From Pantanalinema rosaneae (lineage in GTDB: Bacteria > Cyanobacteriota > Cyanobacteriia > Leptolyngbyales > Leptolyngbyaceae): DNA of 64,000 bases. A model generated the notes under the pieces. The model was not told where the DNA came from. It made no database searches and worked only from the letters and a program-made list of their open reading frames with translations. This document shows, piece after piece, positions 52,719 through 60,387 of this stretch. Each line of letters begins with the position of its first letter. Within the stretch, counting starts at the first letter, position 1. The stretch covers positions 1 to 64,000 of the forward strand of contig NZ_JBLZFZ010000009.1 of NCBI RefSeq assembly GCF_050753385.1, read 5' to 3'. The translations under genes were made by a program, and so were the position numbers.

Positions 52719-54227
52719 CTAACCGACTTCGTAACCAAACAGATTGGGATTGACTTCACTGAGGTTAATGTCTGCCAAGCCATATTCTGCCCACCGGCGA
52801 TCGACCATTGCCGCTACGGATGGATCAGATTCCAACACTTCACCCCATTCATGTTCCGTTTCGGGGGGCATCTTAGTGGTGGCATCAATGCCCATGCGTC
52901 CGCCTAAACCGAGCTTTTGACTGGCAAAATCCAGCGTATCAAATGGCGTATCCGGCAGAATGAACACGTCCCGCGAGGGATCTACTTTGGAGCTAATCGC
53001 CCACACCACCTGACGCGGATCGCGAATATTGATCGACTTGTCCACCACAATCACGAATTTGGTGTAGGTAAACTGGGGTAAGGCTGACCAAAATGCCAGG
53101 GCGGCACGACGAGCTTGCCCCGGATAGGCTTTATCGATCGAAATCACCGCCGCCTTATAGCTCAAGGCTTCCATCGGCAAAAAGAAATCAACAATCTCAG
53201 GAATCTGTTGCCGCAGAATTGGGGTATAGATGCGGTTGAGCGCGATCGCCATCATCGCTTCTTCCTTGGGTGGACGACCGCTAAAGGTTGTGAGATAGAT
53301 CGGATCTTTACGGTGCGTCAGGCAATGGAAGCGGATTAACGGTGAATCTTCCACCCCACCGTAATAGCCCATGTGATCACCAAATGGCCCATCCGGTAAC
53401 ATCTCGCCTGGGGTAATCGTCCCTTCCAGGACAAATTCGGAGTCGGCAGGTACTTCTAGGTCTACTGTTTTACATTTCGCCAGATTCACCCCGGAACCCC
53501 CATATAATCCGGCAAACAACCATTCCGATAAATCCACCGGAATCGGCGTTGCGGCTGCCATGATGATTAGGGGATCAACGCCTAACGCGATCGCGACTTC
53601 CAGCTTTTTCCCCTGTTCCGCCGCTTTTCTTAAATGTCTAGCTCCCCCTCGCACCGAGAGCCAATGCACTGTCATCGTATTTTTGGACTGAAGCTGAAGC
53701 CGATATACGCCGACATTCGGTGTGCCAGTTTCGCAATCCTTCGTGATCACTAATCCCAGGGTAATGATCTTGCCCGCATCCCCCGCATAGGGGCGAATCA
53801 TCGGAATCTGGTTCAGATCCACCGCATTATCTTTGACCACCACCTGCTGACAGGCTGGAAATAAATCCCGTTGCGGCTTGGCTTTCAGCACATCAAACAG
53901 CACCTTACCAAACTCGATCGCCTGCCCAAGTTTCTTCGGGGGTTTGGGTTGTTGCAACATCGCCAGCCGTTTACCTAGATCCTCCAATTCTTCCGGCTGC
54001 TGCATATTCATCGACCAGCAGATCCGCTCCACTGTGCCCATCAGGTTCGTCGCTACCGGATAGGGTGATCCTTTGACCCGTTCAAACAGCAGAGCCGGTC
54101 CCCCACACTGCAACATCCGGTTAGAAATTTCGGCAATCTCCAAATCCGGATCGACTAACGCGGAGATGCGCCGCAGTTGTCCCCGTTGTTCCAGCAGTTT
54201 GATAAAACCCCGCAGATCTCTTGCCAT
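52719..54227 (-). CDS. UbiD-family decarboxylase
   Basis: 502 residues from the ATG at 54227 (MARDLRGFIKLLEQRGQL, the family start); a longer frame begins at TTG. UbiD family, using prenylated flavin: DPDLEIAEISNRML, KDCETGTPNVGVYRLQLQ, MTVHWLSVRGGARH, GPFGDHMGYYGGVEDSPL and the E-x6-R-x-x-E region. Cyanobacteria use such an enzyme in plastoquinone-related synthesis. The partner flavin prenyltransferase UbiX is not in the window. Confidence 0.9.
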   Translation of the reverse strand: MARDLRGFIKLLEQRGQLRRISALVDPDLEIAEISNRMLQCGGPALLFERVKGSPYPVATNLMGTVERICWSMNMQQPEELEDLGKRLAMLQQPKPPKKLGQAIEFGKVLFDVLKAKPQRDLFPACQQVVVKDNAVDLNQIPMIRPYAGDAGKIITLGLVITKDCETGTPNVGVYRLQLQSKNTMTVHWLSVRGGARHLRKAAEQGKKLEVAIALGVDPLIIMAAATPIPVDLSEWLFAGLYGGSGVNLAKCKTVDLEVPADSEFVLEGTITPGEMLPDGPFGDHMGYYGGVEDSPLIRFHCLTHRKDPIYLTTFSGRPPKEEAMMAIALNRIYTPILRQQIPEIVDFFLPMEALSYKAAVISIDKAYPGQARRAALAFWSALPQFTYTKFVIVVDKSINIRDPRQVVWAISSKVDPSRDVFILPDTPFDTLDFASQKLGLGGRMGIDATTKMPPETEHEWGEVLESDPSVAAMVDRRWAEYGLADINLSEVNPNLFGYEVG

Positions 54228-54351
54228 GTTGTGAAGCAATGTAAAGCGTCCATCTTCATTATGAAGCTCCGAGGGCGATCGGTACACGATCGCTGACAAC
54301 TATGACCGTTCCCCATTGGTTGAATTGGTTAATTTGGCAGAAAGCTGATGC

Positions 54352-54379
54352 AAAAGGAGGACTAAAGCAATAGTCCTCC
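54352..54379 (-). terminator. Rho-independent terminator of the PTPA-CTERM gene
   Basis: GGAGGACTA (54356-54364) pairs with TAGTCCTCC (54371-54379) around a six-base loop. Read on the minus strand it is followed by TTTT. It lies ~65 bases after the stop of the secreted-protein gene. Confidence 0.75.
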
Positions 54380-54443
54380 CTCAGAATAACGACATTCCGT
54401 TTTATGCGTTTAACCTTTTCAGAACCCCAAACATTGGGTGAAA

Positions 54444-55142
54444 TTAACCATCCACTTCAGTTTTCCGTTTACGGATTGCCGCGACCCCCATTGCTAGGAG
54501 TCCAGGTAGCAGGGCGGGGGTCGGAACGGGGGTGTAGTCGTAGGTGATAGCGGCTCTTAGCCCACTGGTTGAAGCTGAGCTGACTGAAACATTACGAACA
54601 TTGTTGACCCAAGAGTCTAAACTTCCATAGAAGTTAACGTCAAAGTTGCTTGCTCCGGTAAATTGCCCCAAGGCATAGCTATCGGTGTAGGTGGATGGGT
54701 ATGAGCCGAACCAGTTATTAGTTTGGCTGTCCGATGCCGTTGCCCCTGGTGTCAGCGTCTGGTAAACAGATGCATAAGCTCCGTTATTGTACCCACTCCA
54801 CCACCAATTCCCCTGCGGCATAAGGTAAGCATAACCATAGGTGGAAACTCCTGCCGAGATGTATCGGTCTTGGTCATCATTGTTGGTTACTGCGATGCTG
54901 GCGGTAGAGTCACCTAAGATTTGATAGGTGACGCTGTTTAAAGTGCCCAGGGCCGCGTTGAAATAAGGTAAGGGGCTGCTGCCCAGAAAATACCACCCAT
55001 CATCATAGTCATTACTACTAAAGGAGAAGGAGGAGGTTTCGTGCGTGATGCTGGCAGCATTGACCGCTTCTGGTGCTACAGCAATTACCGACAGAGCGGC
55101 TGCGATCGCTACCGCAGAAAACACAGGTGTTTGAAGTTTCAT
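54444..55142 (-). CDS. Secreted PTPA-CTERM protein
   Basis: 232 residues. Signal peptide at 1-29 with cleavage after VNA. The mature part is rich in Ser, Tyr, Asn and Gly and is beta-predicted (GNWWWSGYNNGAYASVYQTL). The C-terminus has a sorting signal: PVPTPALLPGLLAMGVAAIRKRK, that is PTPA, a hydrophobic helix, then basic residues. This is the cyanobacterial PTPA/PEP-CTERM type, handled by an exosortase-like enzyme. It is likely an exported cell-surface or extracellular protein of unknown role. Confidence 0.85.
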   Translation of the reverse strand: MKLQTPVFSAVAIAAALSVIAVAPEAVNAASITHETSSFSFSSNDYDDGWYFLGSSPLPYFNAALGTLNSVTYQILGDSTASIAVTNNDDQDRYISAGVSTYGYAYLMPQGNWWWSGYNNGAYASVYQTLTPGATASDSQTNNWFGSYPSTYTDSYALGQFTGASNFDVNFYGSLDSWVNNVRNVSVSSASTSGLRAAITYDYTPVPTPALLPGLLAMGVAAIRKRKTEVDG

Positions 55143-55588
55143 ACGTTAATAGCTTAAGGGACAGATGTTCGATCTCACGTAGCTGAAATGAACCCTGAAT
55201 TACAGCCTGCTTTTGTAAATGAGGCATGTAATCTAGCAGTGCACCGACGGTAGATAGAACAAGACACCCTCTACTTCAGTTTCAGTCAACTGAATATGTC
55301 TTGCTTGGCTAGGACATCACCTGAAAGCATTCACTTAGAAGATACGGTCAATCATTACCTCAAGTGAGTTGACCTACAGGAAACCTAGCTGGACAAGCCT
55401 CGCATTCCACTCAGTTGCCAGTCCTGATTCGTTACTGTTCTAGTTATATGGGAAGTTCTAGGAATTTACCTATCCCAAGACAGTAAATTTACTGATTTTT
55501 TACATTCAAAGGATTAATTGACATCCAAGAGACGTTTCCACCCCGCTTGACCCGGAAAAACTTGACTTTTTCCTGTAGAGGATCCTTA
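55143..55588. other. Divergent spacer, no gene seen
   Basis: About 445 bases upstream of both the secreted-protein gene and the NYN-domain gene. No reading frame with coding character, no strong repeat. It presumably holds both promoters. The minus-strand 69-codon frame here lacks support. Confidence 0.5.
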
Positions 55589-57040
55589 TTGGTATTGCCG
55601 ATCGCACCACTGCCTGTGAACGACCCTACGATCCTGCGTCAGATTTGTACTGCTATTACTCGGGCGATCGCCGTCGTCCATGACCAAACTCCCGAACTGC
55701 TGGTGGAAAAGTGCCGAGCGTTACCCTGGCAGCATCCGGCTCATACTCAGGTGTTTATTGAAAAACTATCGGCAAAGTTGGCGGCGATCGCCACGACTGA
55801 TCAGCTAATCCAGGAAATCGAAAAAGTTCTCAAGTTACTATTGCTGCCTGCCTGGTTCGAGTCTGTTGCCTTTCCAACACTCACCCAACAAGTTCGCGAA
55901 CTCCTCCATCCTGACACGACCCAGCCAGTCGATCCAACAACTTCCCAACCCGCTTCAACGGAAACGTTCGATCGTCCAAAAACCCATCTCAGCGAGATCG
56001 CGATTCTGCTATTGGATGCCGAAAACCTGCAACCCGATCTGGAAACTGAAAAATTTCTCGCCAACACCTGCACTCATCCCCTCCGGGTGAAAATTGCCTT
56101 TGCCAACTGGCGTAAATTAGGCAAGTATGATCAGGAGTTACACGATCGCGGCTATGACCTGATGCATGTTCCATCCGGGAATGATATGGCGGATGGCAAG
56201 ATGATTGCGATCGGGTCGTCCATCCACGAACATTACCCAACTGCCCGCGAGATTTTAGTCTGCTCCTCTGATAAAGTCATGACCAGCCTTTGCACCAAAC
56301 TGCGGCAGAAGGGCTTAATCGTCTATCAGGTGCGGAAGCAAAACGACGCTGTGACCATCCTGAACTCCGAAACAGGAGAAATTAAGACTTACCCTGATAG
56401 CCCTGCCCCTGAAATACCAACATTGGAAGAGGGAATAGCCCAACTCAAACTGTTGATCCAGGCTGAACAGGCTCGGATCTCTAATCTATGGATCAGATTG
56501 TCGAGAGTGTCCCAACTGTTCAAGCAACACACGGGAATTACGATCAGCCAAATGCTATCAACTTACTGTCCAGGCAAAAAGGCAAGAGATCTATTTACCG
56601 ATCGACCAACGGACTTTGTCGTCCATCAACCTTCAGAAGAAACAGAACCATTCATTACCCTATTTGAGTTACCAATTCAGCCAGCTAACTCAGGAGCGAT
56701 CAGCTTAGAAAATAATGGACAAGGTCAAAGTGTAGCTGTTCAAACCAGCTCTGACCTAGCCAAGCAACCACCACAACCTCAAACGCCGCCCCTACCCCAA
56801 ACTGCCGCTGAGTTAGAACAATCGATCGTTGAGCTACTCAAGCCACTGGCTAAGGCGACTGCAAACGGTTGGGTGGACATCAATGTGTTGGGTACTCAGT
56901 TTTATCGGGTTTATCAACAACCAATCACCGCAGTGATTAAGAAATTAGCCATACCACAGAAATATTCGGCATTCCTCAGATCCTGTAAAACGCTGAAAGC
57001 CCAACAGCAGGGCACAACCTGGCAGGTGGGACTCAAATAA
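55589..57040 (+). CDS. NYN-domain protein with OST-HTH-like C-terminus
   Basis: About 483 residues. There is no ATG near the start; TTG at 55589 is preferred because AGAGGA lies six bases upstream, with TTG 55547 or GTG 55616 as options. Residues ~130-260 form a NYN (PIN-like) nuclease domain: ILLLDAENLQPD, SGNDMADGKMIAIGSSIHEHYP, ILVCSSDKVMTSLCTKLRQKG, giving the acidic residues. Two C-terminal regions (around 285-360 and 410-480) look like OST-HTH/LOTUS RNA-binding folds. It may be an RNA-processing enzyme. Proline-rich linkers separate the domains. Confidence 0.78.
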   Translation: MVLPIAPLPVNDPTILRQICTAITRAIAVVHDQTPELLVEKCRALPWQHPAHTQVFIEKLSAKLAAIATTDQLIQEIEKVLKLLLLPAWFESVAFPTLTQQVRELLHPDTTQPVDPTTSQPASTETFDRPKTHLSEIAILLLDAENLQPDLETEKFLANTCTHPLRVKIAFANWRKLGKYDQELHDRGYDLMHVPSGNDMADGKMIAIGSSIHEHYPTAREILVCSSDKVMTSLCTKLRQKGLIVYQVRKQNDAVTILNSETGEIKTYPDSPAPEIPTLEEGIAQLKLLIQAEQARISNLWIRLSRVSQLFKQHTGITISQMLSTYCPGKKARDLFTDRPTDFVVHQPSEETEPFITLFELPIQPANSGAISLENNGQGQSVAVQTSSDLAKQPPQPQTPPLPQTAAELEQSIVELLKPLAKATANGWVDINVLGTQFYRVYQQPITAVIKKLAIPQKYSAFLRSCKTLKAQQQGTTWQVGLK

Positions 57041-57097
57041 CTATTTCTGATATGACAAAAGGATGACAAATCTATGACGGTCGGTTATAGTCTAGGG

Positions 57098-57160
57098 GTG
57101 TGAGGAGCGAACCAGCGAGAGCGCCGAGACGAAACACGGACAGTCGTCGGCGCTCTTTCT
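57098..57160 (+). ncRNA. Small RNA, copy 1 of tandem pair (possibly Yfr2/CyR1-type)
   Basis: A promoter-like TGACAA (-35, ~57064) and TATAGT (-10, 57086-57091) predict a start near 57098. The transcript ends in AGAGCGCCGA/TCGGCGCTCT, a perfect 10-base stem with an inner GAC/GTC stem and a loop containing GAAACACGGACA, followed by TTCT. The unpaired A-rich GAAACA segment resembles the conserved loop of the cyanobacterial Yfr2 family. No coding potential. Assignment to the family is tentative; the gene-like structure itself is clear. Confidence 0.65.
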
Positions 57161-57274
57161 GATCTTAAAGTTCCAGCTTGTATTAGTTTTAAAGATAATA
57201 GTTAGCTCTAAAAATAAGTTCTTCCAATGTTTCGATCAGATGACAAATCTATGACAGTCGGTTATAGTCTAGGG

Positions 57275-57337
57275 GTGTGAGGAGCGAACCAGCGAGAGCG
57301 CCGAGACGAAACACGGACAGTCGTCGGCGCTCTTTCT
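57275..57337 (+). ncRNA. Small RNA, copy 2 of tandem pair
   Basis: Repeats copy 1 at an offset of 177 bases. From the -35 region through the terminator the two differ at one base (ATGACGG against ATGACAG). The -10 TATAGT is at 57263-57268 and the hairpin is identical. Similarity extends ~15 bases past the terminator, so promoter, gene and flank were duplicated together. Confidence 0.65.
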
Positions 57338-57356
57338 GATTTAAATTCCAGTGACA

Positions 57357-58223
57357 TCACAGTAAAAATTTCTCGATCGCCACAGCCGCTCCATCTTCCT
57401 CTACACTGGGAGCCACCCAATCGGCGATCGCTTTAACATCATCTGGGGCATCTCCCATCGCTACACCAATTCCGGCATACTGAAGCATTTCGAGATCATT
57501 AAAATTGTCGCCAATGGTCATGACCTGATGGGGTTGCAGACCTAAATACTCTTCTGCCAGATAGCGGACGGCGGTTCCTTTATTGACTAGGGGATTGGTC
57601 GCCTCAAAAAAAGTGGCAACGGAGGTTGTGAGATAGAGTTCGGCGGGGGTGTACTGTGCCCGCAGATGTCCCAGAATGCGATCGATCAACAGGGCATCAT
57701 CCGTCAGTGCCAAGACTTTGGTGGGTTCTCGATCGAGGGTGGTGCGTAGATCGCCAACGGCGATTGGTTGAATGCCTGAACGGGTAGCATAACTCCGACT
57801 TTCGGGACTGAGTTCACGCACATACAACTGATCCTGAATGTAAAAGTGAACGGAGAGCAGATCCCGGAGTTCGGGTTGTTCAAAATAATCCAGCAGTTGA
57901 GCCGCGAGATCTTTGGGAACTGTCCAGTGGCGGAGGACGGTTTGAGTGGTTGGGTCTTGAATCAGTGCCCCTTGGTACGTCATTAACGGTAGATCGGCTC
58001 CCAGGTCATGATGGAATCGTAAGGCTGAGCGATACATGCGCCCGGTGGCGATCGCGACTTTGATGCCTTTAGCTTGCACCGCCTGAACGACCTGTTTGAC
58101 GGAGGCATTAATCTGGTTGGAGATCCCCGCGATCGTGCCATCAATATCTAAAACGAGTAAGCGGATATCAGCCGGGTTAGCACTGACGGACTGGGTGGGC
58201 TGACTAGCAGGTGATTGCTGCAT
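57357..58223 (-). CDS. Cof-type HAD-IIB phosphatase
   Basis: 288 residues. HAD motif I LLVLDIDGTI, motif II ATGRMY, motif III with Lys in NKGTAVRYLAEEYLG and motif IV TIGDNFNDLEML. The cap segment between motifs II and III is of the IIB (Cof) type. It dephosphorylates sugar phosphates or related metabolites. The first ~18 residues are a low-complexity extension. Converges with the NYN gene/small RNA unit. Confidence 0.88.
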   Translation of the reverse strand: MQQSPASQPTQSVSANPADIRLLVLDIDGTIAGISNQINASVKQVVQAVQAKGIKVAIATGRMYRSALRFHHDLGADLPLMTYQGALIQDPTTQTVLRHWTVPKDLAAQLLDYFEQPELRDLLSVHFYIQDQLYVRELSPESRSYATRSGIQPIAVGDLRTTLDREPTKVLALTDDALLIDRILGHLRAQYTPAELYLTTSVATFFEATNPLVNKGTAVRYLAEEYLGLQPHQVMTIGDNFNDLEMLQYAGIGVAMGDAPDDVKAIADWVAPSVEEDGAAVAIEKFLL

Positions 58224-58486
58224 GATGATGACTCAATTTCCCGTGAATTCATTATTGAGGCTAACATTGATCATCCGTTTCGTTCGGATACAGGGCGATC
58301 GATCACCGTATGGCAGTTGTCATGTCGGGACAGATTGGATTGATCATGCAAGGGGGAATAGAGATGAACCGCGATCGCCCAAATCTTGAACGCTTGGTCA
58401 GATCACTAGCGAACAATCTGCAATTTTTTCGTGCATCCTGGGAATGACTGCCGATAATGAAGACGGCATGAATCCAGGTGTGAGCT

Positions 58487-59407
58487 ATGAGTGAAGTCCA
58501 GGGTCGTCGTCGGGCGAGCCATCGGGTACTGCTGGCAGTCCTATGGTTAACATTATTAGTGTTGGCAATGAAGCTATGGATTGGTTGGGCAACCCAGTCG
58601 ATGAGTTTAGTGTCCCAGGCATTACATACGCTACTGAGTGGCTTTAGTATTTTCTTGAGCCTGGTCGCCGTATCGTCGCGGCATGGCATTGAACGGGATT
58701 TGTGGGGACATAGTAAGGTCGAAGCGGTTTTGACCTTTTTGCTGGTTGCCTTTTTGGGGTTTGCGGGATTTAACTTGCTGGCGATCGCGGTGCAACAATT
58801 GCAATTACTGGTGTTGAATCCGGGGATTCAGTTCCCGATCAAAATTACCCTACCATTAATCCAAATTCTGGGATTGGCGGCAGCCATTAGCTTTTGTCTT
58901 AGCTTTTTTATTCGGTTACAGGCTCGGCTTCTGGAAAGTTCAACTCTGCGTATGAGTGTGGCGCATAGTTTGCAGGATAGCTGGTTAGCGTTGTTCGTGT
59001 TGGGAGGATTGGTCGGAATTTGGCAAGGACTGACCTGGATTGATCCGATCCTGACGTTGGTGATGGTGGCTTTACTGATGCTGAATGGTTGGCAGTTACT
59101 CAACCGACAGTTGCCGTCGATGTTACAGCAGGTGGCGATCGCGCCGGAGGCGTTAGCAAAAACTATTCATCAAGTGGAAGGAATTCTGCATTGTTACGAC
59201 TTACGATCGCGGGGCATTGTTGGTCGCCTGGTGTATGTCGAAATGCACCTGATCCTGCATCCCGAATTTGCCAGTGTGACCCGAACTGTGATTGAGCGGG
59301 TAGAACGGGCGTTACGCCAACAATATGGCCCAGTACGGATTGTGGTTTACATTGATAGCGATCGACCTAGCCCAGACCATCCGGCTCAGTCGATCGCCCA
59401 ATCGTGA
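58487..59407 (+). CDS. CDF-family transporter lacking canonical metal-site aspartates
   Basis: 306 residues with six membrane helices and a C-terminal cytosolic domain (VEGILHCYDLRSRGIVGRLVYVEMHL). It aligns with cation diffusion facilitators, but the TM2 motif, normally D-x3-H-x3-D, reads SQALHTLLS (43-51), with Gln44 and Ser51 in place of Asp. The TM5 H-x3-D (His160, Asp164) is kept. It may move a different ion or have a regulatory role. No other transporter genes adjoin. Confidence 0.8.
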   Translation: MSEVQGRRRASHRVLLAVLWLTLLVLAMKLWIGWATQSMSLVSQALHTLLSGFSIFLSLVAVSSRHGIERDLWGHSKVEAVLTFLLVAFLGFAGFNLLAIAVQQLQLLVLNPGIQFPIKITLPLIQILGLAAAISFCLSFFIRLQARLLESSTLRMSVAHSLQDSWLALFVLGGLVGIWQGLTWIDPILTLVMVALLMLNGWQLLNRQLPSMLQQVAIAPEALAKTIHQVEGILHCYDLRSRGIVGRLVYVEMHLILHPEFASVTRTVIERVERALRQQYGPVRIVVYIDSDRPSPDHPAQSIAQS

Positions 59408-59464
59408 TATTTAAGGGTGAGTGATGGAAAACATCCTTCTCGGTGAAGGAATTGGCGAAAATCC

Positions 59465-59605
59465 CTAGGGAAATAGCGCGACTAGGAGTAAAAATCCCAC
59501 AGTGAGTAGGGCGCACTGCACAAACAGGGGTAGTTCAGAATTTCCCGTTTGGGGTAAGCTTCTGGCGTGAGTGGTGCTATGGAGGTTGGCAAGCCGTTTC
59601 GTCAT
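59465..59605 (-). CDS. 46-residue single-helix membrane protein
   Basis: Found by direct reading; too short for a 60-residue cut-off. The ATG at 59605 is preceded by AGGAGG at five bases, a near-ideal ribosome site. The N-terminus is basic and the C-terminal half is one membrane helix (LLTVGFLLLVALFP). The segment NSELPLFVQCALLTVGFLLL resembles NSELELFVKMAALPLAFLGL of the protein at 60005-60181, so the two are probable paralogues. Function unknown. Confidence 0.65.
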   Translation of the reverse strand: MTKRLANLHSTTHARSLPQTGNSELPLFVQCALLTVGFLLLVALFP

Positions 59606-60004
59606 CAGTTCCTCCTGTTGACTTGAGATAGGAGAGCACTACAATTGCCTCTGACTATTAAGACAATCTTTAGCTTCTATAGTTTCCGCTTTCCTGATTA
59701 TTTGCTTCCGTAATCCTACCATCATTATACTTTTCTGTATGTCAGGACTGTCGTATATCTGCCAGATTTACAGAATCAACATCAATTCTTGCTTTCCATT
59801 TCAGGTTTTTAGCATGATGTTGTCAGCAGTGATACCAGGCAAGAAATGTATGGCAAATTTGATCAGAAAAGCCATTGTAACGCTGGACTCAAGCCAAAAA
59901 CGGCTAACTCACTAAAATTTATTAAACTTAAACTTGTAACAGAAACCTCTAACTATTCGCAGGAATTCATAGTTCAGAAATGGAGCTTGATTGGCAGTTT
60001 TAAT
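59606..60004. other. AT-rich spacer between two small membrane protein genes
   Basis: 399 bases with no supported gene. A plus-strand frame of 62 codons at 59846 lacks a ribosome site and overlaps the next gene. No clear promoter was identified, though one is expected for the small gene at 59465. Confidence 0.5.
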
Positions 60005-60181
60005 CTAGGGATTCTGGTAGGCGATCGCGGGTAATTCTGTTGGCTGAGTTGCTTCTGAATAGTTGAACAATGTGAGACTGAGGATAAGTAATAATCCTAA
60101 AAATGCGAGGGGCAACGCTGCCATTTTCACAAATAGTTCCAATTCGCTGTTTTGTTCCCAGTATTGCAGCTTAGTTTTCAT
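60005..60181 (-). CDS. 58-residue single-helix membrane protein
   Basis: Found by direct reading. The ATG at 60181 has AGGA ~10 bases upstream. Sequence begins MKTKLQYWEQNSELELFVKM, followed by a helix (PLAFLGLLLILSLTLF) and a short polar tail (YSEATQPTELPAIAYQNP). It shares the NSEL-x-LFV-then-helix layout with the product at 59465-59605 on the same strand. Function unknown; small thylakoid or plasma-membrane subunits of this size are common in cyanobacteria. Confidence 0.6.
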   Translation of the reverse strand: MKTKLQYWEQNSELELFVKMAALPLAFLGLLLILSLTLFNYSEATQPTELPAIAYQNP

Positions 60182-60387
60182 GGTCTAACCATCCTGTATT
60201 GACATGAGAGAGTTGATCATTAGAGCAATGTTGGCTGCTAGCTCTGATAGTTCCTAAATTAGGGCAGGATTGACCGACAAACCTCCCACCAGAGACTTAA
60301 TCTAGGGAGCGATCGACCTCTGCCGTTTGAATTAGGTCGGTTTGGGGATCAAAGTCTCCCCTATCGATCCCGGCTGAACTCGATACA

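Noticed and set aside
58364..58447. 27-codon frame upstream of the CDF gene with a G-rich possible ribosome site
   Set aside because: Very short, no paralogue or recognisable motif; kept out of the gene list.
59846..60034. 62-codon plus-strand frame
   Set aside because: Lacks a ribosome site and overlaps a better supported minus-strand gene at 60005-60181.
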